Notes: generated by a model not told the origin, from the letters alone. 64,000 nucleotides of DNA from Cryptomeria japonica (GCF_030272615.1 NC_081414.1:235639733-235703732), one strand, 5' to 3'. Numbered from the stretch's first letter, positions 24,381-36,922 are shown. Program-made: numbers and translations.

Positions 24381-24840
24381 TGATGCAGTCAAGGAAGGGA
24401 GATCCAATAAAGGACATCCCTGCCTTGCAGCCTAAACATAAATACCATGCAAGATATACCGGTAACCGATAACACAACACTAGATAAAGTAAAAAGAGCA
24501 ACCGGTAACATCAGAAAATACATAACCAGTAAACAGTATGAATAATTCATATAACAATTTGAAGAATTACATATGCCACATGTTGGACCGCAACCCGGGA
24601 TTACAAACAATGCATACAACATAAATATAAGATCCACGTATCATCTACACATCAATTCAGCCTCCAGTAACAGTCTGTCGGTTAAACCCTGATCCGGACC
24701 TCAGCCCTTCCAGCTTCAGTCCTACTGGACCAAAACCTCGCTAGTTCTACATCTTCGCTCGATCTTGAACTTTTTTCTTCTATATTTTGTCTCTCAAATG
24801 ATTCTCAAAACTTCTCTTTATACGATTTGCAAATAATAAC
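24381..24840 (-). repeat. 5' LTR of T1, truncated by G1
   Basis: Starts TGATGCAGTCAAGG next to the primer site. It stops at AAATAATAAC where the G1 LTR (TGTAGACGTATAAAT) begins. Confidence 0.8.
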
Positions 24841-26277
24841 TGTAGACGTATAAATCTGACCACTTTCCTAAATAAATATTTAATATTTATTTTAACCCCA
24901 TTCCCCCTATTAATTAAATTCTATTTAAATTAATTTCTTCATATTCATCTATTTGATTAAATGAATTACTCAATTTATTTAATTAAGTTCACCTAAACCT
25001 TTTCTAAACCTTTAATTGAATAAATCACTTTATTTAATTAATTCCCCTTTCTCCCTTTTTAATTAAATTGATCATTGCAAATAAATAAATCTAATTTATT
25101 TATTAAATCCACCCACTTGTATTTATGCAAGTTGCATCCATTTTTGTTGTAATAAACTAATTTTAATTTAATTAAAATCCTCCTCCATCCACTTGCATTT
25201 TCCTACATCTCCCACTTTTCTCCTAAACCCCCTTTTAGATTCTTCTAATCCCTTCCAATTTATCCTAATCCATCTCCTAATTATTGTCACATTCATAAGC
25301 AAAGAGAAGTCACTTCTCAAAGCCTCCAAATTCTTCAATAACCATTAAAGACTTTATGTCTTCAAATGGTTAACCTCTAAAAGTCTTCCAAACCATTAAA
25401 AGCTCTTACATAACCATTTATGGTTAACTCATCTTTGACCTTTGGTTAGAGACTTTCCTCTAACTTAACCATCCTTTTGACCCAAGGGTCTCATCAAGCA
25501 TTCATGGCTTTAACCTTGGTTATCCCTTTAACCCTTGCACAAGAGTTTACCCCTTGGGTAAAAGCTTTATCCAATGGATAACCCTAACCTAACCTTAACC
25601 CTTACCTCCTAAGGTAACCTTCATGTCTTCTCAAGCATTTAATGCTTCTTACATCTCCTCTCAAGCAAGCTCTTGTTGACAATTGTCACTATTTCATTGG
25701 TGATAATTCTAAACATGGATTGATTTTCAATCCTGACCCTTGTTAAGACTATTCAATCTTGATGATCCATTGCCCTATTTTCCCTATAAATAGAGCTCTC
25801 ATTCCTCATTTTCAAACCAATAATCATTTATGCATCTACATTATAGTCTAAATACTAAGCATTTTAGCCTCTCTTTATTAAATCATCATAATAGCATTTA
25901 GAAGCATTTGTATATCATAGAATATCCATGCTAGACTAGTATATCATGTTAGGATAAATTTGCTAATCCTTTATCATAGCATCATCTTCATACTAGCTTA
26001 ATCATCATAGATTCAATATCATACATCTTAGAATGCATTCATGCATATAAATCAAACATCACTCATTCTTGGAGTTGTCATTCCTAAGTCACTTTGCTCA
26101 ATGATCTGAGAGTAGAACATTGACTTTAGTGATCCTGTGAGATAGAGAACAATGGGACACCCCTTGGGATGTTGAACTATTTCAAATTATTCCTATACTT
26201 GCACCAAGAGTCTCATTGGTATGTGGATCTTTTGAATTTGACTTTTCCGTTTTCGTCACCTCATTTTCCCACATACA
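24841..26277 (+). repeat. 5' LTR of G1
   Basis: Begins TGTAGACGTATAAATC and ends near CCCACATACA, four bases before the primer site. A clear TATA box lies two-thirds along. The partner LTR is absent, so both ends rest on the junctions alone. Confidence 0.75.
25784..25795 (+). promoter_or_regulatory. TATA box of the G1 LTR
   Basis: CTATAAATAGAG is a near-perfect plant TATA box about 490 bp from the LTR end, suited to start the genomic RNA. Confidence 0.6.
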
Positions 26278-26281
26278 TTTC

Positions 26282-26298
26282 TGGCGCCCACCGTGGGG
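26282..26298 (+). promoter_or_regulatory. Primer binding site of G1
   Basis: TGGCGCCCACCGTGGGG is a primer site commonly found in plant Ty3/gypsy elements, unlike the methionine-type site of A, B, C2, C3, S1 and T1. Confidence 0.85.
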
Positions 26299-29200
26299 CT
26301 CATGCCCATAAATCACATCATTTTTTGTGCAAGACAAACATTACAAACACACTAGAATACCATTTTAGTGCATCGAGAACTTTCCTTAGTGCATCTGTGG
26401 CAAACAGTAGCGCGTTCATCACACTGTTTAGCGCATAGGAACCTTTTTGTAGCGCTTTGGAGCTTATTGTTAGGGACTAACACTTTCAGTTTCTTTCTTG
26501 TGTGTTGGGATATCAATGTAGCGCATTAGGTAATCAACGTAGCACATAGGAGTCATTCTTTAGTGCTTTTGTATATTTTTGTAGCACATTCATGCAGAAG
26601 TCCATCACGCGACTTTGGCAGAAAGAAGGGATAATTTGTAACAGAATTGAAAATTAGGCTTGTATAAGCTCACGTAGGGACTTAATTTTTCACTAACTTT
26701 CCTTTGTTGCAGGTTACTAATCATTGCTTGCAGATGGGAGAAGTTATATTTAGGCATTTGATTATTTTTATTTATAGTTTTTCCAAGTTAGTTTAAAAAG
26801 AGTTCATTTCCTGTTGGTTAAAAAGAACCTCATCACTTCTTTGGTGCTTAAAACAAGACCCCGCTGTTATTTTTGCAAAAGGTTAAAAAGAACTACAAAC
26901 AAACCTTTATTTTGCAAAGTTAAAAAAGATCCCACTTTCTTTTGGTGCAAAGTTAAAAAGAATCTCATCACTTCTTTGGTGCTTAAAACAAGACCTCACT
27001 TTTATTTTTGCAAAAGGTTAAAAATAACTACAAGCAAACCTTTATTTTGCAAAGTTAAAAAGGATCTCACTTTCATTTTTGGTACAAAGAAAAGAGAACT
27101 TCATTGGTTGCATGATTTTCATTTTGTTGACCAAATACACAATTTTACTTTGTTGACCAAGTTTATTTTCCAAAGTTTTTGAAACACATTTTGCTATGAA
27201 AATTTAAAAAGAACACCATGCTTGTTGGAGCAACATCTCCAAATAAACTTTAGCAAATCATTGTCTTGAAGGCTAAAAAGAATATTGTTTTCTTTGTCTC
27301 GAAAGTGGAAGGTATATGCTCTCCTCTTAATTGGGTGACCAAAAAGCCAAACCACTCTTATGCTTTCTTTTACTTCAAGTAATTAAAACCTTTAGAAGGC
27401 TTGCCCTCCCGAGTTTCACTTAGGGTGCCATTAATGGTCGGTGATAAGGGAACGACCTAAGTGGGAAATGACTTTATCGCCAAGTGTTCCAACCCACTAT
27501 AATCAAAAGTGGAGGCTGACAAAAGTCTCCTTCAACGGTTTTTCTCAACGGTTAGTCTTCCCCAATTATCTTTAAGATACGTAAAGCCTCCCGAGGGAGT
27601 TTATCACTAAAGACCGAACGAAAGCCTAATTCAAAACCTTAGCATTAGAAACTTTGAAATGAGTCAATCACCAGACATTGGCAATATCATAGTGCAAGGG
27701 TGGGGAAGAATTTGCCCCCATTATCACTCTGCATATATCTCCCAAGATAACTACTCAATTGTGAAGCAATTCACTTTGGGTTAATTTCTAGCAAAAGACA
27801 AAAAAACGGGCGCCTCCTAAGGGGTGACAAGGTTGTTTGAGCTAATGGAGTATCGAGACTAGTGGGCTATGATATTGTTGATGACCCTTGAATAAAGAGT
27901 CTACTTGATCTAACTTATTGTTATCTAAACTAGTGAAAACATCAGGGATTCGAACACATCCTCAAAAGAACATACACTACTTGTTTAGCATAGACAAAAT
28001 TGTTATTTCTTCTGTGTGCTGTGTTTTCAAGTCATTTTCAAAAAATCATCCATCAAAATCACAAGTGTTATTTTTCAACACAGCAGAAACATCAAAATCA
28101 AGACAGTTAGCGCATAGGAGCAACATCCTAGTGTTTCGTAAACATTCAATAGCGCATATGCACCAAAACTTAGTGCTTTCATCACTCAAACTAGCACATA
28201 ACCAATATCATACTGGGAAAATTTTAGGTAGCTTTTATCAGCATCATTGTAGCACTATCAGATATCAACTTAGCGCATTCAAGGCATATTATAGCGCTTT
28301 CATATCAAACATTAGCATGTACTCAGGACATATTAACGCATAACCCATCCAACCAAGTCATTATCAAGCAGTCTGAAGTAGCGCTTAGGGAATGCAACAT
28401 AGTGCATTATGAACATTTTGTAGCATATCGAGAACTATCTTTAGCGCATAGGGTCTTTGTTTTAGCGCATGATCATTTTTAGGGAAAAATAGAGAGCAAA
28501 TTCGTCACTTTGGGAAAATTTTATTGATAGTTTCAAATACCCTTTCAGGTCCTTTAGCAAATCCAGCAACAAAACTTCGAATCTGATCATCAGTGAGAAA
28601 ATTTCCAAATCCAACAAGGCACTCTTAAAATGAGTTTTTCAAATCATCAACTAGTTTGAGATCAGACTTCATCCAACAAAATTATGGAGTATCAAAATAG
28701 TGATCAAAGTTTCACCATGCAATAAATCCTATCAAAACAAATACCCAGTTTGGTCCTTAAGTTGTCAAATCAAGTTTCCATATCAGGAAACTTTATCCAT
28801 ATCGTTTGACACACTTTGTCGTGGAGGTGAATCGAACTAAACCTCTACTTGATAAAGTAAAACTTAATTTTTCAGACGAAGCATCAAACATCAACATCAA
28901 CATCAAACCTTTGATCATTCATGTATGACTACTCCTCATATTTTGAGAAGAACGGGTCTTCATCAAAAGACTAAGTTGAAGAAGAGACAACCTGGTTCTA
29001 AGACATTTGTTAAAAGGAATAAATTTCTCTATATCAATTGTCAAATCTTTGCATCACATCGCGCATTCTTGTATCATATACGATTGTATATCCAAGGGAA
29101 AAAAAATGAGTTTGACAAGGAGCCTTTGAGAAGTAAGGCTTGCATGCAGAAAGCAGCATTCAACTAACGCTTAAATCATGGAGGAAGGATTAATCCCTCT

Positions 29201-29307
29201 TTGTTCCCAAAGTTCCTTATCACTTATAACGAAGCTCGACCTAAGCTGCCAACACCACCAAGAACTCCAATAGAAGAAGAATAATTCATCAAAGTAGAAA
29301 TATATTA
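26299..29307 (+). other. G1 untranslated leader with motif arrays and tandem repeat
   Basis: About 3 kb between primer site and gag. It holds two arrays of a degenerate TAGCGCAT/TAGCGCTTT motif (26,362-26,595 and 28,108-28,472), a 135-bp tandem repeat, and an 80-codon open frame at 28,925-29,167 without recognisable features. Long leaders are usual in Tat/Ogre elements, where some encode an extra ORF; none is convincing here. Confidence 0.6.
26817..27086 (+). repeat. 135-bp tandem repeat, two units
   Basis: GTTAAAAAGAACCTCATCAC at 26,817 recurs at 26,952 as GTTAAAAAGAATCTCATCAC, and the sequence between is repeated with few changes. It makes a 122-codon open frame that is a repeat by-product. 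Confidence 0.85.
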
Positions 29308-30901
29308 ATGCTCGTTGTCACTCGATCCCAGAGAAATAAACATAAAGAATCACAACCAAAATCGGGTATGGGTCATAGACTGTCCAATCCTTTTGATGAG
29401 TATGCAAATATGGGAGAAACAAAGATCACCGAAGAACTTCTCCAAGAATGTCAAGAAAATGCAACTTTCCAAAAACTCATGGAAAGACTTATAGAAGCAG
29501 ACAAGGAAAAATATCTACTCATGATAACTAGCAAAGGAGACAACATTCTTAAAGATTTTGAGACAAAAAACTTAAGGAATATAGATGAGATAATTTCAAG
29601 AACAAGGTCAAGAAATTATGCCTATCAAGAACAACGAAGAGAAGAAGAGACACATGATCTGAAAAACCTACACAACCAAGATTACCCCACGAACAAGACA
29701 ACACCCACGAGTAGGACCGTGACCGCAATCGGGACAATCTTAATGAATGAGGGGAAGCTCTCCCTGAGAAGGAAAAGATGGAAATCTTCATCGATAATCT
29801 AAATAGTGAGATGAGTTATCAACTCAAACTCCAATGCATACCATCTTTTTCCAAATTGATAGAAAATAGAATCCAAGTGGAGGAAGCTTGCACCAAGAAA
29901 GGAACATTGAAGTTCTTTAAGGAAGGTGTTAATTCATCAAGCACTAACACCTTTAACAATCAAAATAATAACACTTTAGACAAATCTAGATTTTGGACAA
30001 GGAGCAAAAGCATTGTTAACGATGGGGTAGTTGATGTAAACAATGTGAAGTCTAAACAACCAGTGATGGCTTTATCAGGTAACCCACCATCCAATAATGA
30101 TCCAAAAAGTGTTAATCAAGGCACCAACACTTATCCATGGAATACTAATGAAGGAACTTCAACATCAAACTCCAATAAAAATCATCAAGGCAACACCACT
30201 AACCAAGGGAACAACACAAATCAAAGAGGCAACACCAATACTTTCCCATATCAACACATCTACACGCCATTAGGACAAACCTTAGAATCAATGTTTTGAG
30301 AACTCTTGGCGAAATATATCATCACATTGCCAACCACAAACAAATTTGAACCCCAGGTCAAGCCACCTTGGTGAATGACTCACATTATTGTGATTTTCAT
30401 CAAAACAAAGGGCATAACACAAATGATTGTATGAGGCTAAAGAACATAGTTCAAGACATGATTGATAGGGGTGATTTAACAATTGATGGTCACAAAATGA
30501 ATGGTGACCATGAAGCCTTCAAAAATCCTCTTCCAAATTACGACAAGGGAGGAGCTTCAACATCAAACAATACAAAGGGAGCTCGTATTAATCACCTATA
30601 TGAGAACACCATCAATCACATATCAACATATGACAATCAAGTAAATGCCATAAAAATCAGGGACAAGCAAGAACATGCGTCGATCAATGTGACAAACAGA
30701 GCACAAAAATACATCTTGAAAGGGAACACATCAACATCCACAACCCTCCCCAAGACTCAATATAACCTAGTGGATCAACTACGGAGAACTCTCGCTCAGA
30801 TATCCATACTTGAGTTACTCAAACTCTTGCCAAAACACAAAGATATCTTGGAACAAGCACTTATTGAAACAAATGTTCCAAATGATCTGGACATTGATTG
30901 A
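29308..30901 (+). pseudogene. G1 gag
   Basis: Particle protein of the gypsy element. Three frames are needed. The N-terminal part (from 29,308) carries coiled-coil-like charged sequence. The middle (from about 29,775) has MEIFIDNLNSEMSYQLKLQ, a typical Gag capsid segment, then an Asn/Thr-rich linker. The C-terminal part has the knuckle HYCDFHQNKGHNTNDCMRLK near 30,385, with the C-x2-H-x4-H-x4-C form common in Tat Gag. Compared with intact family members the central capsid region looks shortened between 29,760 and 29,780, suggesting an internal deletion; that is inference. Frameshifts lie near 29,780 and 30,300-30,360. Confidence 0.75.
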
Positions 30902-30910
30902 TTCCAAGCC

Positions 30911-31295
30911 ATGGTGGCTCATATGACAAGGCTGCATAACATATCCTTTTCCGAACATGATGATGTCTCCTTGAATCGCCCGCATAACACCTCGCTCCAT
31001 ATTGAAGTCCTAGTCTATAAACATCAAGTAAAAAGAGTGTTAATAGATGGAGGAGTTGGTCTCAATATCTGTACTTTAAAACTTATCCGTGCATTGGGCT
31101 TCTCTAGGTAGTCTATTGATCCGAAAAAGAAGATCACCATCAAAGCCTATGATGATGAAGAGAGGTCATCCAAAGGAATGGTAATACTACCTATTCAGGT
31201 AGGTTTGGAATAAAAAGACACCATGTGCCAAGTCTTGGACATAGACTTGACATATAATATACTATTGGGTCATCCATGGATCCATGAAATGTAAG
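30911..31295 (+). pseudogene. G1 aspartic protease
   Basis: RVLIDGGVGLNICTLKLIRA carries the active-site turn as DGG, the form often seen in plant Tat elements where other families have DTG or DSG. Downstream YNILLGHPWIHEM matches the conserved I-L-G-R-x-W segment that closes retroviral-type proteases. Stops at 31,109 and near 31,211 and 31,290 break the frame. The enzyme would cleave the Gag-Pol polyprotein. Confidence 0.7.
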
Positions 31296-31297
31296 CG

Positions 31298-33277
31298 GTG
31301 CCTTCCACATACCATCAATGTATCAAGTTCCCATACAACGGACAGGAAATTTCCATATCTGCAGATAATAACCCCTTTCAGTATTGCAATGCTATGGGGG
31401 CAGCTCAAGATAGCCTGGTTCCACACAACAGGGAGGCCCAAGCTTCCTCATCATCCAATCATCATCATGAAGAACTCAAGTCTCTCTCCATAGACTTTAA
31501 GCAAAAAATGAAAATCAGGGACCAAGGCATGGGGGAATACTCTTTTGAATCCCTATGTCTATCAAAATTGCCAACATCACCAAAATCTTATGGACAACCT
31601 TCTGCATCAACACATCAAGCAACACAACCCATCACCAAGTTTGATGGTAAATTTATCCAGCTAGGCACACTAGCCGATGAATCAAAAGGGAAAGACATCC
31701 TTAGTTGGATATACAAGGATGAAGAAGAAGTCAGAGTTGCTACCATAGAAGTGTTCTTACCAACCAAATAGTATGGAAACGGGTTTTGAATCATACAACG
31801 GATGTGATACAATGGCAGAGTACCTATTGGCAAGTGTCAAGAAGGCATTATAGAACCCTTGCAACTTCCTTCACAATTTGCAAGGGACAAAATAGGCCTT
31901 GGGTATGGACAACATGTGCCACCTATGCAGAAACAAAATAACAAGCAAAAACCTCAGTGGAGAGAGAAGAAAAAATATGATGAAAACTCATGGCAAGAAG
32001 CACTACAACAAACAACAGAAATGACAAGGAAAGAATGAGAACATCAAGGAAACGAGAAACATAAAGAAGAACTGGCCATTCAAAGGGAGGAAGCCTCTTA
32101 TAAGAAAGTGCATCATGTCCAAGAACCTAATCAAACCGAAGTGGAGCCACCACAAAAAGAAATTACTACTCATCGAAGGGAAACAATGTATGAACAAATG
32201 CAAAGAACACAAGCAGGCTCCGATTCCGAATCAAAAAAAGCTACAAAACTGGTATCAATTGTCAAAGATATTTTCTCACCATACAGCGTACCTCTTAGAA
32301 GCAGCGAGATAATCTGGGACAGTAATTCTGAAACTGATTCTAATGAATATGAGTGGGGTAGTTGTTCAGATGGTACTGAAGACATTAAGGTAGATACCAT
32401 ACACTCATACACATCCTTCTCTCAGGAGGGACAAGGCTCAGAATCTCGACCACTTGAATTTGGACCACGCCATATCTACAAGGCTAGTGAGAACGAGCAG
32501 CGACAATATGCACAAGGCTACATCGAAGACAATACCATCAAAGACCTTGACACTATCATACACCTCACTAGTATCCCAAACAACTATAATGATGACTCTA
32601 TCATGACACTTATCCCGGCTGATCTTAACCCACCAAATGATTCCTTACCACTCATTTATCCAGATCTCATAGACTGGGAAGAACCTGAACACCATGGTAT
32701 ACCCATATTCCCAGATGATAAATCCATTGTCCAGTATCTATGTTCAGTCAACCCAGAAATGTGCTCTACCAGTGAACAAAGTAACGATATCTTTAATCAG
32801 GGGAGAGCCAAGTTTCTAAGTCGCAAAAATGAAATAAAAAAAGGATCTAATAGTGAAAACCAGCCAATGGTAGTATTAGATCACAAAAAAGGAAAAATAA
32901 AGGACGCATCTGCAGGTGAAAACCTTTTTAAGGCACCTAAAGATGAGAGACTTGACACTCTTCCTAAACATTATCAAGAAAGGTCACAAATATTGATTGA
33001 GCTAACTCAATCAATAAACATTGGTACTGAAGCAGCAGTAAGAACCATACACCTAGTAGAATCACTCACAGAAGAGGAACAACCAGATTTTATCAAATTC
33101 TTCAAGGAAAAACAAATCAATTTTTCTTGGTCTTATGCTGATATGCCCGGAATAGATCTGAACTTGATCATGCATCACTTATCCATCGCTCCAGGACCTA
33201 AGCCAATCAAGCATAAATTAAGAAAGATGAATCCACATGTGGCATTATTGGTCAAAACAGAACTAAGAAGTTATTAG
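31298..33277 (+). pseudogene. G1 linker between protease and RT
   Basis: Long acidic, low-conservation polyprotein region (31,298-31,771 and 32,108-33,277 as open stretches). The 389-codon frame ends with FSWSYADMPGIDLNLIMHHL, the conserved lead-in to Tat RT (family pattern F-A-W-x-Y-x-D-M-P-G-L), followed by the KPIKHKLRKMNP block. It is the best preserved part of G1, although the frame closes at a stop (33,275-33,277) just before RT. Confidence 0.7.
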
Positions 33278-33735
33278 ATGTCAGATTTATCTGACCTATA
33301 GACTATGATGAATGGATCTCAAACATTGTCCCAGTTTCAAAACCTAACAGAAGCATCAGAATATGTACAGATTTTATAGATGTCAACAAAGCATGTCCAA
33401 AGGATGACTTTCCTTTACCAAGCATTGACATAATTGTGGATCTAACAACAGGCCACACAATGTTATCATTAATGAATTGATTCTCTGGCTATAATCAAAT
33501 CAGGATAGCCCAAGAGGATCAAGATAAAACTACATTCACATGTCCATGGGGAACGTATTGTTGGAACATCATGCCTTTCGGCTGGAAAAATATTGGGGCA
33601 ACTTATCAAAGAGCCATGACAACAATCTTCTACGATACAATGCATACCTTCATGGGGGACTATGTGGATGATTTGTTGGCTAAATCATTCACCTGAGCAG
33701 AACATCTGGGCATATTAGATAAAATCTTTCAACGA
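33278..33735 (+). pseudogene. G1 reverse transcriptase
   Basis: RNA-directed DNA polymerase core. Motifs in order: ISNIVPVSKPNRSIRICTDF, NKACPKDDFPLPSID, SGYNQIRIAQEDQDKTTF, MPFGWKNIGATYQRAM and the catalytic YVDDLL near 33,660. The metal-binding Asp pair is intact, but in-frame stops (MN-stop-FSGYNQ near 33,478, and at 33,696) and the break near 33,270 inactivate this copy. The reading continues into RNase H at 33,736. Confidence 0.85.
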
Positions 33736-34434
33736 TTGGAGCAATTCAAGGTCAAACTAAACCCTAAGAAGTGTGTATTCGGGGTCACATCAGGCAAACT
33801 GTTAGGCTACATTATGTCAGAAAAGGGAATTGAAGTAGATCCAGCAAAGGTACATGCTATCATGGAAATGCCACCTCCCAAGAACATTAGCCAACTCAGA
33901 TCTCTGCAGGGATGGCTGCAATCCATCAAGCAGATTATAGCTCAACTAGAAGATAAATGTCTCCCATTTAATCATCTACTTCATAAGAATATACCTTTCA
34001 GATGGGAAGACAAGTGTGTGAAATCATTTCACCAGCTCAAACAATATCTGATGAATCTGCCAGTTTTGGCACCACCAATAGCAGGCAAGCCACTCATTCT
34101 CTATATATCAATAACAGAAGTATCATTGGAGGCACTACTAGTGCAAGAAGATCCAGAAGGTAAGGAACAATCTATTTATTACATCAACAGAACTTTGAAC
34201 GGATATGAGCTGAATTATACATTCATTGAGACGGCTTGTTTAGCAGTGGTGTTTGCTTCTCAAAAGTTCTGCCACTATATGCTAGCCCATACAATCAAGC
34301 TAGTGGCAAAAATCAATCCTCTCAAGTATTTACTCAGCATCGCAGCTCTTACAGGACGATTGGCTAAGTGGGTCATGATTCTCAGTGAGTTTGATATCCA
34401 ATACATAGAATGTTGGGCTATCAAAAGGCGGGTA
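33736..34434 (+). pseudogene. G1 RNase H (first), cut by element A
   Basis: Carries the thumb/connection (KLNPKKCVFGVTSGKLLGYI) and the gypsy RNase H with YISITEVSLEALLVQED, where the first catalytic Asp of the usual Y-x-x-x-S/D pattern is not kept, then YELNYTFIETACLAVVFASQ, in which the family E-K-x-x-L-A-L-V reads ETACLAVV. It ends FDIQYIECWAIKRRV exactly where element A inserts. The downstream half continues at 42,143 as IADQLA. Confidence 0.85.
34430..34434 (+). repeat. Target site duplication of A, left
   Basis: GGGTA, repeated after the right LTR at 42,143-42,147. Confidence 0.95.
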
Positions 34435-35582
34435 TGTTGGCAATTTTGATGTTTGATGTTGTGATTGTCATTGATGGTCACACACTTGTCTTGAGATCAC
34501 TTTTTGTTTGTGTGAGTTAAAGCTCAACCGGTATTTGTTCCAACCGGTATCATGTATTATAGTCTTTAGACTATTGATGTTTTGCAGAAAGTGTTCACCG
34601 GTCTTAAGCGGCATGAAGACCCCAAGCAGTTCGAGGATCTCAAGTGGTACGAAGGAGAGAAGCGGCACAACACATATTTTCCAGTCTTCATTTTGTTAAA
34701 CCAGCAATCGGTATTTTGGTTAAACCGGTATTTTGTTTGAACCAGTAACACTCTGTGCTGAGTTACCAATCGGCATTTTGTGATGAGTTACCATCCACCG
34801 ATTGTTTAGCGGTGCCAACACTTTGGCGGTGCATATTGTGTCGTGTTACCAAAAGTGTCTAGATACATTGAACCTAGGGAATTATATTGTAATCCTATTG
34901 GACCGGCATGAAATCAGATTCCTTTATAAGGACATCATGTCTAGGGTTTTAGGTTGGTGTGTTTTGTTGTTGCTAGGGTTTAAGGTGGTTCATGAGTTTT
35001 TTGTGAAAGTGTTGAAGACTGAAGTAATGCTGGAATGCATTAGGAATGAGCTATCAAGGATCTAATCAATCAATCTATGCTATTTGATAGATCATTCACT
35101 TGTTGATTACTCACATCTTCGACAAGTCTGAAGCCCTTAACCGGGTAGGCCTAAAAAGCCTTTTGTAAAATCCTCTAACAAGGTGGTTCACATCCGTGGA
35201 TCTAAAATCCTCTAGCAAGGTAGTCTATAATCAGACTTATCTCCTAACAAAGATTGAGATTCCTAATAGGATTTGTTTTGGTAAAGAACATTGCAAGATC
35301 TTAACCGATCTGACCTTAACCAGTCTAGTTCCTATTCTATAGATAGTTACTTGTGAGTTCCATCTCACCGTGGTTTTTCCCATTTGGGTTTCCACATCAA
35401 AATCTCTTGTGTTATGGTGTTATTACTTCTATGGGTGAATGCATTATTTGCTATTTGGTTTCCATGTGTGCTAACCAGTTTGTTTGCTAAATTGTTTTAC
35501 CGGTTTACTGTTAGTCTAGCAAAGTGTTTTAGTGCAAAGATTTTTGGCATACTAATTCACCCCCCCCTCTTAGTATTCATCA
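34435..35582 (+). repeat. 5' LTR of A
   Basis: 1,148 bp from TGTTGGCAATTTTGATG to TTAGTATTCATCA. CTTTATAAGG at about 34,921 is a possible TATA box. It differs from the right LTR at about 3-4% of the positions compared, mostly G/A and C/T, plus a 9-bp deletion in the right copy near 41,900. Confidence 0.95.
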
Positions 35583-35601
35583 ATTGGTATCAGAGACAAC
35601 C
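35583..35601 (+). promoter_or_regulatory. Primer binding site of A
   Basis: ATTGGTATCAGAGACAACC directly follows the LTR. It matches the initiator-Met tRNA site for TTGGTATCAGAG, then diverges. Confidence 0.85.
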
Positions 35602-35632
35602 TTTCTATAAGTCTAACCACTTGAAAGGAGAT

Positions 35633-36897
35633 ATGGGGGAATACACTATGAGGGAACTTACTCACTAACTCACTCAGTCTAAGCAAGCTTATGATGAACT
35701 TATGGTCAAATATAAGGCCTCTCAGGCAAAAAGAAGAGAGCATGCTGAAAAGCTGATGGAGCTAACTGAAAATAGTTCCTCTGATGAAGCAGACATGGAA
35801 GCTCTAATTCAAGAAGTGGAAAAGCTAAATGAGTCTAATGCCAATCTAAGAAAAGAGTTGGAAGGACTAACCACTAGAGAATAGGAGAAAAACTGAGGAT
35901 CTGGTATGAGATAAGGATCAAGAGATCTCCAAATTGAAACAAGAAATCAGTGCCCTAACCGCTCAACTCCATGAGAGAAAAGTGGAAAAGGAAGACATGC
36001 AAGGAGAACTGAACATTGCTATCTCTGAGAATGCTAACCTGCTGGAAACCAATGCTGCTATTTCCAAGGAACTCTCTGAGTCAAAGGAAATACTTGCTAA
36101 GTTCAATATGAGTTCTGTCAGGCTAGAACAAAAGCTTGAATCTGCTCAACCGGTAAAGAATAAGTATGGACTTGGTTTCTCCAGTTATGAGGAAGGTGAA
36201 TCTTCTGGTACAAAAGATGGAGCATCAAAGAAGCAATCGACACCAAAGGAAAAAGGTAAGAAAAAGTTCAAACATGTTTGCTTTAACTGTCTTAAGGAAG
36301 GACACACTGCCAATGTATGTAGAAGTGAGGCTTACAACAATTTACCTTATTTTCTAAATGATAAGCCTAGATCCAATAGATTCAATGGTAACTGTTATAC
36401 ATGCAACAAGTTTAGGCATAGAGCATTTGAATGCAGGTCTGTCATGCACAACACCGGAAGGTATCCTCAAAGGAGTCAAGGAGTTTTTCCTGAACCCTCT
36501 GGGAACCGGAATCCAAACCGATATAATACCTACAACAATCAGTCAGGTAGAAGTGGTTATCAAGCGGAAACCGGATGGAGAGAAAAACTGTTGGATTTGT
36601 CATGGTCATAGTCACACTACTGCAACATGCAGAAGGAAGAATGGAAACATGAATAATGGACCTTGGAGAGCACCTAGAATGGTTTGCTATCATTGCAACA
36701 AACCGGGTCACATAGCTAGATTCTGTAGAATGAGAAAGAACATATTAGATGATATACCGGTCACTCCGAAAGGAAAGATTGATGTTGAAGTTGTTCAATC
36801 GGACACAAAGACAGTATGGAAGAAGAAATCTAATGAAGTGTTTCAAGAAGAACCGATTTCTGCACCTAGTGTGGAAATATCAAAACCGGCAAACTAA
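35633..36897 (+). pseudogene. A Gag: coiled coil plus four CCHC zinc knuckles
   Basis: Starts at MGEYTMREL shortly after the primer site. The N-terminal 200 residues are highly charged heptad sequence (EVEKLNESNANLRKELEGLT and similar), likely coiled coil. Knuckles follow: CFNCLKEGHTANVC, CYTCNKFRHRAFEC, CWICHGHSHTTATC and CYHCNKPGHIARFC. Knuckles bind the RNA genome for packaging. The frame is broken by TAA at 35,666, TAG at 35,882, a shift before 35,900, a TGA near 35,915, and a shift near 36,590 between knuckles two and three. No capsid fold of standard copia or gypsy Gag was recognised. B carries a homologous protein. Confidence 0.8.
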
Positions 36898-36907
36898 GCA
36901 TCATAAA

Positions 36908-36922
36908 AGCTTAGGGGGAGTA
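36908..36922 (+). other. Internal polypurine-like tract after A gag
   Basis: AGCTTAGGGGGAGTAAATGG follows the gag stop by a few bases. The same CTTAGGGGGAGTAA recurs at about 40,908 after ORF2, and the functional tract lies at about 40,992. Confidence 0.6.

Larger units (their letters stand above)
23129..24840 (-). mobile_element. T1: miniature LTR retrotransposon, cut by G1
   Basis: Two direct copies of an LTR flank a 361-bp non-coding interior (24,020-24,380). On the minus strand the upstream LTR ends GACTGCATCA and is followed at once by the primer site AATGGTATCAGAGCTTG. The right-hand (5') LTR is truncated at 24,840 by insertion of G1; the left LTR continues past the matching point (AAATAATAAC then AACTTGATCAAGG). 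There is no coding capacity, so this is a TRIM-like element. The missing 5' LTR half is not in the window. Confidence 0.85.

Noticed and set aside
26814-27182. 122-codon open frame in the G1 leader
   Set aside because: It is generated by the 135-bp tandem repeat and has no start context or family motif.
26362-28472. CRISPR-like array
   Set aside because: The motif is short, degenerate and irregularly spaced, with no constant repeat or uniform spacers, and the setting is a plant retroelement.
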